NCBI RefSeq assembly: GCF_022180385.2
Contig: NZ_BQME02000002.1
Span: forward strand, 434,001-498,000
Reading direction: 5' to 3'
Origin: Paenibacillus sp. L3-i20
Lineage (GTDB): Bacteria > Bacillota > Bacilli > Paenibacillales > Paenibacillaceae
DNA: 64,000 nt
Shown here: piece by piece, positions 1 to 8,093 of the stretch
Layout: each line of letters opens with the position of its first letter
How positions within the stretch are numbered: the first letter of the stretch is position 1
Notes under the pieces: model-generated
Told to the model about the DNA's origin: nothing
Seen by the model: only the letters and a program-made list of their open reading frames with translations
The model's database searches: none
Made by a program: the position numbers and the translations under genes

Positions 1-374
1 CGGAACGTACTATTTTGGATGCGCTTGAGATTCAAGATCCTGAGTTGGCTGAAGAAATTAAAAAACGGATGTTCGTATTCGAGGATATTGTCAATATCGA
101 CAATCGTTCCATTCAACGCATTATTCGCGATATCGAAAATGCAGATCTACAACTTGCACTCAAAGTGGCAAGCGAAGAAGTTCGTGAAGCTATTTTCCGC
201 AACATGTCGAAGAGAATGGCAGAAACGTTCAAAGAAGAAATGGAATTTATGGGACCAGTCAGGTTGCGTGATGTGGAAGAAGCTCAGACGAGAATCGTTG
301 CTACTATCCGTAGGTTAGAAGAGTCGGGTGAAATTATAATCGCACGCGGCGGAGGAGATGATATCATTGTCTAA
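1..374 (+). CDS. fliG: Flagellar motor switch protein FliG (3' part only)
   Basis: The reading frame is open from the left edge (first full codon at 3) and ends at TAA 372-374, giving the last 123 residues of FliG. FliG is the C-ring rotor protein on which the stator acts. The visible part is the C-terminal torque domain, with the charged helix region KKRMFVFEDI and the family-typical block MGPVRLRDVEEAQ near the end. The start and the N-terminal and middle domains lie outside the window. The next gene, fliH, follows with a small overlap, as in Bacillus fla/che operons. The assignment is firm from sequence and gene order. Confidence 0.95.
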   Translation, partial: ERTILDALEIQDPELAEEIKKRMFVFEDIVNIDNRSIQRIIRDIENADLQLALKVASEEVREAIFRNMSKRMAETFKEEMEFMGPVRLRDVEEAQTRIVATIRRLEESGEIIIARGGGDDIIV

Positions 375-1209
375 TTTGATAAAATCATCCAGCGTTGTGC
401 CGATTGATCAATTTAAACGACTACAATGGTCCAATCCTTATGTGATCCAAACGAGTGAAGAAGCAAATTATCATGTCGAAGCTGAAATACTCGGTCCGGA
501 TGAAGAAACCATTTCGCTCAGGGATCAAATATTGGAAGATGCTCAAGCTTTTGCTGCAAATCAATTGCTCGAATCCACTCAAGAATGTGAGCGGATGATA
601 TCCGAAGCAGGGCAGCAAATTGATGTTTGGTGGCTCGAGAAACGTGCCGAAGATGAAATGGCTGCCGCAGAAGCGAAACAAGCTGGCTATGAGCTTGGGT
701 ATGCTGAAGGTTCGGCTCAGTCAATAGCAGAACTACAAGAAGCATGGCAATCGAAGCTGGCAGAAGCTTCGGATGTGCTCAAACAAGCCTATGCAATGCG
801 TGAACAAATCATCCATGAAGCAGAACCGTTTTTAGTTGATCTCAGTTGCGCAATAACTGAAAAAATAATCGGTCAACAATTGGCATCAGCACCAGAAATG
901 GCAATTGAGTTGATCAAAAAATCGCTTTCCAGAAGAAGAGAACAAGGCGTTATAACGTTATGTGTAGCACCTTCACAGCTAGCTTTCGTGCAAGCTGCAA
1001 GAGAAGAGCTTCAAACAACGATAGATTCGCAAGCCGAATTGCAAATATTGCCCGATTCTACAGTCAAGGACAGCGGATGTGTTATACGATCAGTATTTGG
1101 CAGCATAGATGCTCGAATTGACACTCAGCTTTCGGAAATTAAACGTGAACTTATTCAACTCGCTCACCAAAGCAGCGAGGAAAGAGGGAACACGAATGAG
1201 TTCGAATAA
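367..1209 (+). CDS. fliH: Flagellar assembly protein FliH
   Basis: FliH (280 aa) is the cytoplasmic stator-like regulator that binds the FliI ATPase and docks export substrates at the type III gate. The protein is hydrophilic and rich in Glu, Ala and Gln, with a long predicted helical middle and a C-terminal HrpE/FliH-like block around the segment beginning LVDLSCAITEKIIG. I chose the TTG at 367 because GGAGGAG at 351-357 lies 9 bases upstream; an in-frame ATG at 358 would have that site touching it. The gene overlaps the fliG stop by 8 bases, and its own end overlaps fliI. FliH sequences are weakly conserved, so the call rests partly on position between fliG and fliI. Confidence 0.9.
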   Translation: MSNLIKSSSVVPIDQFKRLQWSNPYVIQTSEEANYHVEAEILGPDEETISLRDQILEDAQAFAANQLLESTQECERMISEAGQQIDVWWLEKRAEDEMAAAEAKQAGYELGYAEGSAQSIAELQEAWQSKLAEASDVLKQAYAMREQIIHEAEPFLVDLSCAITEKIIGQQLASAPEMAIELIKKSLSRRREQGVITLCVAPSQLAFVQAAREELQTTIDSQAELQILPDSTVKDSGCVIRSVFGSIDARIDTQLSEIKRELIQLAHQSSEERGNTNEFE

Positions 1210-2521
1210 GCTGGATGTAAACAAGTATTTGGAGCAGCTGAGACCACTTGATCCAATTCGCGTGAATGGTAAAGTAACACAGGTCATTGGTTTGACGGTT
1301 GAATCCGAAGGACCGGATGCAAGCATTGGTGATCTTTGTTACATCTATCCTTCAAAGGGAGCTAAACCCCTTAAAGCAGAAGTAGTCGGCTTCCGCAATA
1401 ATAAAGTTATACTAATGCCGCTTGGTGATCTGCATGCTATCAGTCCCGGTTGTGACGTCGTAGGTACAGGGAAACCGTTAACAATACAGGTTGGTTCTGA
1501 GTTGCTAGGTAAAGTGCTTGATGGCCTCGGAAATCCGCTCGATGGATCATACCTGCCTAGCCGGATGCAACATTATTCAACTCATAATGAACCTAGTAAT
1601 CCGTTAAATCGTCCTAGAGTAACAGATCCACTCAGCATTGGAGTTCGAGCAATCGATGGACTGTTGACAGTAGGCCAAGGTCAGCGGGTAGGTATTTTTG
1701 CAGGTTCTGGTGTTGGTAAAAGTACGCTGCTAGGCATGATTGCTAGAAACACTTCTGCTGATGTAAATGTTATCGCTCTAATCGGTGAGCGTGGCAGAGA
1801 GGTGCTAGAGTTTATCGAAAAGGACTTAGGCCCAGAAGGACTTGCCCGATCTGTAGTTATTGTTGCTACATCTGATCAGCCTGCACTAATTCGTATGAAG
1901 GGCGCTTTAATTGCCACAACAATTGCTGAATATTTCCGTGATCGCGGCTTAAACGTCATGCTTATGATGGATTCCGTCACACGATATGCAATGGCGCTTC
2001 GCGAAGTAGGACTTGCGATCGGAGAACCGCCAGCTACTAGGGGCTATACGCCATCCGTGTTCGCTGCACTGCCTAAATTACTTGAGAGAGCGGGAACAGG
2101 AACAGCAGGTTCGATCACTGCCTTTTATACAGTGCTTGTTGATGGTGATGATATGAATGAACCAATTGCTGACGCTGTTCGCGGTATATTGGACGGTCAT
2201 ATCGTACTTAGCAGACATTTGGCACATAAAGGACATTTCCCAGCCATTGATGTGTTGGCTTCTGTAAGTCGAGTAATGAAAGAAATCGTAACGGACGAGC
2301 AGCAAGATGCAGCGAATGAATTAAAGCGACTTCTTGCTATATATAAAGATTCGGAAGATCTTATCAATATTGGGGCGTATCAGCAAGGTTCAAACAAAGA
2401 AATTGATCTTGCTATCCAATATATTGATAGCATCCTTTCATTTGCTAAGCAGAAGACAACAGAAAAAGTAGGATTAGCCGAAACTCAGGAACGATTAATA
2501 AATGAATTTTATAGGAGTTGA
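1196..2521 (+). CDS. fliI: Flagellum-specific ATP synthase/ATPase FliI
   Basis: FliI (441 aa) is the hexameric ATPase that energises unfolding and entry of flagellar export substrates. It belongs to the F1-beta-like family. The Walker A loop GSGVGKST sits at about residues 170-177, and the Walker B strand LMMDSVTRYA and the motif GEPPATRGYTPSVFA of this family are present. The ATG at 1196 has GAGGGA just upstream and gives the usual N-terminus and length; a longer in-frame ORF starting at 1109 would lie inside fliH and is not credible. It overlaps the end of fliH by 14 bases, consistent with translational coupling. Confidence 0.97.
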   Translation: MSSNKLDVNKYLEQLRPLDPIRVNGKVTQVIGLTVESEGPDASIGDLCYIYPSKGAKPLKAEVVGFRNNKVILMPLGDLHAISPGCDVVGTGKPLTIQVGSELLGKVLDGLGNPLDGSYLPSRMQHYSTHNEPSNPLNRPRVTDPLSIGVRAIDGLLTVGQGQRVGIFAGSGVGKSTLLGMIARNTSADVNVIALIGERGREVLEFIEKDLGPEGLARSVVIVATSDQPALIRMKGALIATTIAEYFRDRGLNVMLMMDSVTRYAMALREVGLAIGEPPATRGYTPSVFAALPKLLERAGTGTAGSITAFYTVLVDGDDMNEPIADAVRGILDGHIVLSRHLAHKGHFPAIDVLASVSRVMKEIVTDEQQDAANELKRLLAIYKDSEDLINIGAYQQGSNKEIDLAIQYIDSILSFAKQKTTEKVGLAETQERLINEFYRS

Positions 2522-2529
2522 GTTTATAA

Positions 2530-2976
2530 GTGGCGTCCTTTCATTATTCATTCCAAAAAGTTGTTGATCTGAAGACAAGTCAAAAGACACAAGCAGAGTG
2601 GCTGTTATCAACGGCATTAAGCTTATTGTCAACAGAAGAGCAATCACTTCAACAGCTACAGGAAACGAAGCAAACTTGGGAGCAAAAGCTTCAAGATGCC
2701 TCTAAGGAAGCAATTTCGTTATCAGAGCTGCAAGTTATTGGGCATTATATCGATCATCTTCAAACCTGTATTGAAAACAAAATGAAAGATGTTATACAGG
2801 CTAAAAGAGTAGTAGATAGTAATCGCTCAAAGCTTGCAGATAAGGTAATGGACGAAAAAGTTTGGCTCAAATCGAAAGACAATGCGTTAGATCGTTTTAA
2901 ACAAGCGCTCCAATTAAAGGAGCAGAACGATCTTGATGAAATGGCAACTGTCCGCTTTATGATGCCAACATCTTAA
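2530..2976 (+). CDS. fliJ: Flagellar export chaperone FliJ
   Basis: FliJ (148 aa) forms a coiled coil that inserts into the FliI ring and links it to FlhA during export. The sequence is almost wholly helical and rich in Lys, Gln, Leu and Glu, as expected for an antiparallel coiled coil. The start is GTG at 2530, with AGGAG at the end of fliI as ribosome binding site. The gene sits directly after fliI. Family members share little identity, so position and size carry much of the assignment. Confidence 0.9.
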   Translation: MASFHYSFQKVVDLKTSQKTQAEWLLSTALSLLSTEEQSLQQLQETKQTWEQKLQDASKEAISLSELQVIGHYIDHLQTCIENKMKDVIQAKRVVDSNRSKLADKVMDEKVWLKSKDNALDRFKQALQLKEQNDLDEMATVRFMMPTS

Positions 2977-3004
2977 TGAAATGTATTGCCCGCTAGAGGA
3001 GTGA

Positions 3005-3916
3005 ATGGAATTGGCAGATACAGGTTATGAAAAACAAGGTTATAGCGGTTTTGAACGATTTATGTTCATGATGGTGCCAATCATATTCGTCATTGTGTTG
3101 CTTCTCGTTCTGCTATCACTATTTGATGTTGATTTCCGTAATCAAGCTCTGCAATTAGGCCAATCCGTACCTGTATTAAAGAACGTATTGCCTGAGCCAA
3201 AGGTTGCAGGTAACTCCATGGATGATAATGGAATTAGATCGATCAAAATGACGGAGAAGATTAAAGAGCTTGAAACTGAACTGGCAGCAGTGAAGTCAGA
3301 GCTTGCAGCAGCTAATTCAACAACAGATTCTCAATCGCAGGCTGTAAAGGGACTACAAGATGAGAATGCAACCCTCAAAAAGCTAAATGAGGATAAGCAA
3401 CTTGATAGTGAGCAATATAGTGCGAAAATTACCGAACTCGCAAGTATGTTTTCAAAAATGACACCAGGTAAAGCTGCACCAATCGTGCAGAACATGGAAA
3501 TGGATGAAGTTGTGCTACTATTCTCATCGATGCGTCCAGATGACCGTGTCCGTATTATGGAAAAAATGGACCCCAAAATTGCTGCTGACGCAACTATGAA
3601 GATGAAAGATAGTGAAAGCGTGAAGGATATGCAAATTGCTGCACTTCAGGCTCGTTTGGACAAGGAAGAGGTCAATAATAACAAACCTGTTTCTTCTACA
3701 CTGGATCCCGATCAGTTAAGTGCCACATTCTCTGCAATGGATGCAAAAAGTGCTGGGGAAATGTTAATCAAGATGATGGATATTAGCCCAAGCAAAGTAC
3801 TGCGCATTCTAAATTCGGTAAATGACGCGACTCGTTCTTCCATTTTGACGGAAATGTCAAATATTGATGAAGCTGCAACAGCGAACATAATGACTAAGCT
3901 AATGTCAGGGACATAA
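3005..3916 (+). CDS. ylxF: YlxF-like/MotE-like flagellar operon protein
   Basis: This 303-residue protein has a short cytoplasmic N-terminus, one membrane segment (about residues 19-40, VPIIFVIVLLLVLLSLF), a coiled-coil region rich in Glu, Leu and Ala (about 78-140), and two MgtE-N-like helical repeats near residues 145-195 and 240-300. The same build is seen in YlxF of Bacillus and in MotE-type chaperones of motility proteins. It lies between fliJ and fliK, as in Bacillus. GAGGAGTG precedes the ATG. The role is inferred from family and position: it probably assists stator or rod/hook assembly at the membrane. No transporter channel domain is present, so it is not MgtE itself. Confidence 0.82.
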   Translation: MELADTGYEKQGYSGFERFMFMMVPIIFVIVLLLVLLSLFDVDFRNQALQLGQSVPVLKNVLPEPKVAGNSMDDNGIRSIKMTEKIKELETELAAVKSELAAANSTTDSQSQAVKGLQDENATLKKLNEDKQLDSEQYSAKITELASMFSKMTPGKAAPIVQNMEMDEVVLLFSSMRPDDRVRIMEKMDPKIAADATMKMKDSESVKDMQIAALQARLDKEEVNNNKPVSSTLDPDQLSATFSAMDAKSAGEMLIKMMDISPSKVLRILNSVNDATRSSILTEMSNIDEAATANIMTKLMSGT

Positions 3917-3963
3917 ACGAATCTATTCGTTTTAATCGTTTAGGAGAGGAGGTGAAAATAGAC

Positions 3964-5328
3964 ATGGTTATTCCAACAACGGCAGCTTCTGGACAGACAA
4001 CGACAAGTAGTTCGGTTGCTGGTTCAAAACAAGGAGCAGGAGCTGCGGGTGATTTCCAGCAAACATTAGTGCAACAAATCGTCGGTGGTACAGGTGCTGA
4101 TCAACAATTAAGTGAATCCGCTACTCCAGTTGCAGTCATTACTCAATTAGGAGCGCTAATCACACTTAATGAAGACAATTCAGAATTAGTTGCTGAAGAT
4201 GTCCTAACGATGATTGACGGTCTTGTGGATAGCTTAGTAGCAACCGAGGGTGATGGATCTTTAGCAAATGAACTAAAGGTAGAGGATCTTCTAGCGAATT
4301 TGGAGCAGTTAAACGCATTACTTGCTCTGTTAGGTATACCTTTGCCAAAACAGGAACTGACTTCAACACCGTTAACGGAGGGAAGCACTGACCCAGATCA
4401 ATTAGAGATAACAGCGACGGCAGTTAGGTCAGCTCTTCAAAATGGTTTGCTACAGCTTCAGGCAGTAATGCAACAAGGTCCGCTCAAACAAGTGCAAGGT
4501 CAAGAACCGTTATCGTTGATTGCGGGGCAACTTCAAGTGTTAGCATCCGCATTAGCTGAAGATGGAGATGTTCAAGAGAGTAGATCTTCTAAATCAACAG
4601 AAACCGCTCCAACTTGGCTTAATGTTCAGTCGACAACGACAAAAGATATCGGAGCTCACCTCCAGCGATTGTCACAGCAGGCGGTGCATCCTTCATTATT
4701 TAATGTTGCTTCTACTGCAGCAACGAATCAACCTATTGCAGAGCAAGGGGCAACAGGAGGAAGTGCGGATTTGACTACAGCACCTCCCGTTTCGTTCGTC
4801 ATACCTGACAATGCACGTGAATTCACACCGATTCTAGCGAAGACGACAGCAACAACTGAATTTGTTCTGGCAGATAATTTTGCAGAAACGATGAATGGTC
4901 TAATCGTTCAGAAATTCGATATTCGTACATTGAATGGTTTCTCAGAAGCGAAGTTAATATTGTTCCCTGAACAATTAGGACAAGTGGATGTGAAAATTTC
5001 GATGCAAAACGGGTTGCTTACAGCTGTGTTCCAAGCCGACACAGCAATGGCTAAAGATTTGTTAGACAATCAAATGGCTCAACTAAGAGCTTCATTGCAA
5101 GCACAAGGATTAACTGTCGATAAACTGGAGGTTACTCAAAGCCACTCAGCGTCAGAATTGACACATCAGCATCCCGGACAAGGGAATCAAGGACAGCAAT
5201 CATCTGGAAATCGCCAAGGTTTTAAAGATGATCAAACAGTGAGGGATTCTGCTTTTGAGAGCGAAATGGTAGAACAAGCTGTAATCCATGGTCTTGGCTA
5301 CGGTCGAACAATTAATGAAACAGCTTAA
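3964..5328 (+). CDS. fliK: Flagellar hook-length control protein FliK
   Basis: FliK (454 aa) is the molecular ruler that measures the hook and switches export specificity through FlhB. The N-terminal three quarters is low-complexity and rich in Gln, Thr, Ala and Ser, as usual. The C-terminal Flg_hook domain (about residues 290-400) contains the conserved segment AKLILFPEQLGQVDVKIS. The tail is Gln/Gly/His-rich. I chose ATG 3964 because GGAGAGGAGGTG at 3942-3953 serves as its ribosome binding site; an in-frame GTG at 3952 lies inside that site. It is followed by flgD, the hook cap gene. Confidence 0.92.
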   Translation: MVIPTTAASGQTTTSSSVAGSKQGAGAAGDFQQTLVQQIVGGTGADQQLSESATPVAVITQLGALITLNEDNSELVAEDVLTMIDGLVDSLVATEGDGSLANELKVEDLLANLEQLNALLALLGIPLPKQELTSTPLTEGSTDPDQLEITATAVRSALQNGLLQLQAVMQQGPLKQVQGQEPLSLIAGQLQVLASALAEDGDVQESRSSKSTETAPTWLNVQSTTTKDIGAHLQRLSQQAVHPSLFNVASTAATNQPIAEQGATGGSADLTTAPPVSFVIPDNAREFTPILAKTTATTEFVLADNFAETMNGLIVQKFDIRTLNGFSEAKLILFPEQLGQVDVKISMQNGLLTAVFQADTAMAKDLLDNQMAQLRASLQAQGLTVDKLEVTQSHSASELTHQHPGQGNQGQQSSGNRQGFKDDQTVRDSAFESEMVEQAVIHGLGYGRTINETA

Positions 5329-5370
5329 TCAACATTTTCCTTTAACATCGTTGATCGGAGGTGAATAGAA

Positions 5371-5919
5371 ATGGCAGAAAGTGTATCCAATAAAAAAGTC
5401 GTTTGGCCGAGCTATGATAAAAATAATGTACAAGCAGCTGCCAAAAGGCAACCATCAGACACTCTCGGCAAAGATCAGTTTCTATCGATATTAGTTACTC
5501 AATTGCGAAATCAAGATCCGATGCAGCCAATGCAGGATAAAGATTTTATTGCACAGATGGCTCAATTTACTTCTGTAGAGCAGTTGGTGAATATGTCAGC
5601 GGAGCTATCACGAATGCGTCAGAGTATTGGATCTGCATCCAGTCTAATTGGCAAGTGGGTTCAATGGAATGAATACGATGACAAAGGTGCAGTAACTTCT
5701 CATACTGGCGTAGCAGACTCCATCATTTCGAAGGATGGTCTATTGTTTGCAAAAGTGGGTGCTAAAGAAATCGCACTTGATTATGTCGTTTCGATATCAG
5801 AAACAGAACCAAAACCAACAGAACCAAAACCAACAGAACCAAAACCAACAGAACCAGTTAAACCAGAAGATAATACTGGTGAAGGAGCTGGAACGCCGGA
5901 AGAGGTGGAGACACCATGA
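5371..5919 (+). CDS. flgD: Flagellar hook capping protein FlgD (short form)
   Basis: FlgD scaffolds hook polymerisation. The conserved N-terminal region is clear (LGKDQFLSILVTQLRNQDPM and the following FIAQMAQFTSVEQL block, about residues 30-75). At 182 aa it lacks the extended C-terminal Ig-like/tudor region of enterobacterial FlgD, as in the short Bacillus proteins. The C-terminal 40 residues are instead a Pro/Glu/Lys/Thr tail coded by three perfect 15-base repeats (5806-5850) that read EPKPT. AGGTG precedes ATG 5371. The stop overlaps the next start (ATGA). Confidence 0.93.
   Translation: MAESVSNKKVVWPSYDKNNVQAAAKRQPSDTLGKDQFLSILVTQLRNQDPMQPMQDKDFIAQMAQFTSVEQLVNMSAELSRMRQSIGSASSLIGKWVQWNEYDDKGAVTSHTGVADSIISKDGLLFAKVGAKEIALDYVVSISETEPKPTEPKPTEPKPTEPVKPEDNTGEGAGTPEEVETP
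5806..5850 (+). repeat. 15-bp tandem repeat inside flgD
   Basis: Three perfect head-to-tail copies of gaaccaaaaccaaca, each coding for Glu-Pro-Lys-Pro-Thr, followed by a degenerate fourth unit. The unit length is a multiple of three, so copy-number change would keep the frame and only alter tail length. Confidence 0.9.
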
Positions 5920-6302
5920 GCGACAGTATGAAAATCGGTCATTTGTTTCCTATCAAAACCACGCCATTACAGCTTGATAAGAATGTAAAAGGATCTCTCG
6001 GACGTGCACCACAGTCAACAGAATTCAGAGATTTGCTGGATTCCAAAGTGTTGAAGTTCAGTCATCATGCAGAAGTTCGTATGGAGCAAAGAGGAATAAC
6101 GCTTCAACCGGAATCGTTATCACAAATTATGAAAGCTGTAGATGATGCTGCTTCCAAAGGTGCAAAAGATTCTCTTATCGTGTTTAAGGATATTGCGATG
6201 ATTGTAAATGTTCCAAGTCGTACAGTAGTAACAGCAATGGACGGCAAACAAATGCAAAGCAATGTGTTTACGAAGATTGACAGTGCGATTATATTATCCT
6301 AA
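5916..6302 (+). CDS. Small flagellar operon protein (TIGR02530-like)
   Basis: This 128-residue soluble protein lies between flgD and the hook gene. The core FSHHAEVRMEQRGITLQPE and the later block DSLIVFKDIAMIVNVPSRTVVTAMD match my recollection of the flagellar-operon family TIGR02530, found beside hook genes in Firmicutes and others. Its function is not established as far as I know. No signal peptide or membrane segment is seen. ATG 5916 overlaps the flgD stop (ATGA), which implies coupled translation and a role in hook assembly. The family name should be checked by profile search. Confidence 0.75.
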   Translation: MSDSMKIGHLFPIKTTPLQLDKNVKGSLGRAPQSTEFRDLLDSKVLKFSHHAEVRMEQRGITLQPESLSQIMKAVDDAASKGAKDSLIVFKDIAMIVNVPSRTVVTAMDGKQMQSNVFTKIDSAIILS

Positions 6303-6326
6303 GGCTGGACCTACTTGGGAGCCTTA
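6300..6326 (+). other. Hairpin between the TIGR02530-like gene and flgE
   Basis: TAAGGCT (6300-6306) and AGCCTTA (6320-6326) form a perfect 7-bp stem with a 13-base loop, starting at the stop codon of the upstream gene. No T-run follows, so it is not a typical terminator. It may mark mRNA processing or stability ahead of the hook gene. Confidence 0.5.
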
Positions 6327-6388
6327 AGTTGTGGACCGACTGAAGCAACTAATAATTGTGAACCTAACTAATTGGAGGAATTGAAACC

Positions 6389-7201
6389 ATGTTAAGATCG
6401 ATGTATTCCGGCGTGTCCGGCATGAGAGGGTTTCAAACTAAGCTTGACGTAATCGGTAACAACATTGCTAACGTTAATACAGTCGGCTTTAAAGCGGGTC
6501 GTGTTATGTTCCAAGATATTTTGAGTCAAACGGTTTCAGGTGTTACAGCTCCTGAAGAAGGAGTACGTGGAGGAGTAAATGCGAAGCAGGTTGGTCTTGG
6601 TGTATCCATTGGTTCAATTGATACGATACATACACCAGGCAGTGCGATGACTACAAACCAATCAACCGATTTACGTATCGATGGTGACGGATTTTTTGTA
6701 GTTTCAGCTGGCGACGGTACTGAACAAATGTTAACACGTGCAGGTAATTTTACACTGGATGCTTCCAGACAACTTGTAAACGGTGATGGACTGTTTGTTC
6801 TTGCACAAGGTGGAGAACCAATTGTGCTTGATGAAGCAGTTACTTCGTTTAGTATAAGCCAAAACGGTACAATTATTGGTGTTACAGCTGATGGTCAAGT
6901 CGAAGTTGCACAGCTTGGCATCGCTAAAGTTGTTAACCCAAGCGGATTGGAAAAGCTTGGTGGCAACTTGTATCGTATGACAGTGAATGCGAATCCAGAA
7001 GGAGAATTTGAGCTATTGACTGCAAATGATCCAGAATCCGGCACAGGCGCAATCATTGCTGGGCAACTTGAGATGTCAAATGTGGATTTGACAGCCGAGT
7101 TTACAGAGATGATCGTAGCACAGCGTGGCTTCCAAGCGAACTCCAGAATTATTACAACTTCGGATGAAATATTGCAAGAGGTTGTGAATCTGAAACGTTA
7201 A
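6389..7201 (+). CDS. flgE: Flagellar hook protein FlgE (FlgG/FlgE family)
   Basis: The 270-residue protein has the family N-terminus LRSMYSGVSGMRGFQ and the rod/hook signature LDVIGNNIANVNTVGFK, plus the C-terminal block MIVAQRGFQANSRII, which together form the coiled D0/D1 region. In Bacillus the gene at this place encodes the hook protein FlgE, formerly called FlgG because of its short length; automatic annotation may call it FlgG. GGAGG lies 10 bases before ATG 6389. It is exported through the FlhA/FlhB gate after the rod and before filament, capped by FlgD and measured by FliK. Hairpins flank it on both sides (6300-6326 and 7281-7344). Confidence 0.92.
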   Translation: MLRSMYSGVSGMRGFQTKLDVIGNNIANVNTVGFKAGRVMFQDILSQTVSGVTAPEEGVRGGVNAKQVGLGVSIGSIDTIHTPGSAMTTNQSTDLRIDGDGFFVVSAGDGTEQMLTRAGNFTLDASRQLVNGDGLFVLAQGGEPIVLDEAVTSFSISQNGTIIGVTADGQVEVAQLGIAKVVNPSGLEKLGGNLYRMTVNANPEGEFELLTANDPESGTGAIIAGQLEMSNVDLTAEFTEMIVAQRGFQANSRIITTSDEILQEVVNLKR

Positions 7202-7280
7202 TAGTTTCAAAGTAAATTAAGGGCAAACGACTAACTCGTCCTTTGGAGGTTAGCTATCGTTTCGCAGAGAAATATATGCC

Positions 7281-7307
7281 ATTTATAAGATAAATAAACT
7301 TATAAAT
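7281..7307 (+). other. AT-rich inverted repeat downstream of flgE
   Basis: ATTTATAAG (7281-7289) and CTTATAAAT (7299-7307) are perfect 9-bp inverted copies around a 9-base A/T loop. It could be an mRNA hairpin or a DNA operator. No protein is known to bind here. Confidence 0.45.
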
Positions 7308-7325
7308 TCTTATATTTTAATAAAC

Positions 7326-7344
7326 GGGAGGCGTTCTGCCTCCC
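7326..7344 (+). other. GC-rich hairpin upstream of swrD
   Basis: GGGAGGC (7326-7332), loop GTTCT, then GCCTCCC (7338-7344): a perfect 7-bp G/C stem. CTACAAGC follows, not a T-run, so classical termination is unlikely. The swrD ribosome binding site AAAGGGGGG begins about 10 bases later. Confidence 0.55.
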
Positions 7345-7367
7345 CTACAAGCAAAGGGGGGTAGCTG

Positions 7368-7595
7368 ATGATTACCGTAACGCGTTTAAATGGATCTAAA
7401 GTAACAATTAATGCTCTTCTTATTGAAATGATTGAAGAATCTGCTGATACGGTTGTAACGCTAACTACAGGTAAGAAGCTGGTGGTTAAAGAAAAAACCC
7501 CTGAGCTAGTCTTACTGAATCAGAAGTATCTTCAAGCAATTGGCCTCGTTGCAGCGGCCCAGATGAGTGAACAAACGGGGGGGCCTTCAACATGA
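7368..7595 (+). CDS. swrD: Flagellar protein FlbD/SwrD
   Basis: This 75-residue FlbD-family protein (ylzI in Bacillus, later named swrD) starts [16 protein letters not shown], the family's conserved N-terminus, followed by the typical ETIEE-like region and GKKLVVKE. In B. subtilis SwrD raises flagellar motor power. It is soluble with no membrane segment. A strong ribosome binding site (AAAGGGGGG) precedes ATG 7368. The stop overlaps fliL (ATGA). It sits after 166 bases of non-coding DNA with two hairpins, the largest gap inside this part of the operon. Confidence 0.9.
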   Translation: MITVTRLNGSKVTINALLIEMIEESADTVVTLTTGKKLVVKEKTPELVLLNQKYLQAIGLVAAAQMSEQTGGPST

Positions 7596-8056
7596 AGAAG
7601 ATGTTGCCGTGGTTAATAACTATATTACTATCGATTACGCTCATAGCCATTGTAGCTATTATTTTGTTTAGATCGCTGTTTAATGATAACGCTGGTGAAA
7701 AAGAAGCAAAAGAACCAGTAAAAATTGAAGTGCTTTCAGCAAAAGAACGTGTGGAAGTTACTTCTGAGCTGAAAGAATTCCGTCGTAACCTTAAGGATCC
7801 TGAGTATGTTGTTATTATGAACTTTGCTTTCCAATTGGATAACAAGAAAACGAAAGCGGATTTCGACCAATTGCTAGAGATTGAAATAAAACCAATCATT
7901 AGTCGCACAATTGCTGATATGACAGCTGAGGAGCTTAACGGTTCTAAAGGTGAAGACGCACTTGAGTCCAAGTTGCTTAATCTAATTAATCCTGCTATAC
8001 CAAAAGGGAAATTAGTCAAAGTAGAAATTACGGATTTTATCATTTCTGAACTATAA
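7592..8056 (+). CDS. fliL: Flagellar basal body-associated protein FliL
   Basis: FliL (154 aa) is a single-pass inner-membrane protein around the stator that supports torque. A membrane segment lies at about residues 5-26 ([20 protein letters not shown]), followed by a periplasm-side/external domain with the block [18 protein letters not shown] and a C-terminal [14 protein letters not shown], which is typical. It is translationally coupled to swrD by a 4-base overlap and followed by fliM. Confidence 0.93.
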   Translation: MKKMLPWLITILLSITLIAIVAIILFRSLFNDNAGEKEAKEPVKIEVLSAKERVEVTSELKEFRRNLKDPEYVVIMNFAFQLDNKKTKADFDQLLEIEIKPIISRTIADMTAEELNGSKGEDALESKLLNLINPAIPKGKLVKVEITDFIISEL

Positions 8057-8093
8057 CTAATACGAGCGATATTCCTCGAAGGAGGTGAGAAAA

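Noticed and set aside
1109-1195. N-terminal extension of fliI
   Set aside because: It overlaps fliH extensively and does not resemble FliI N-termini; ATG 1196 has a usable site.
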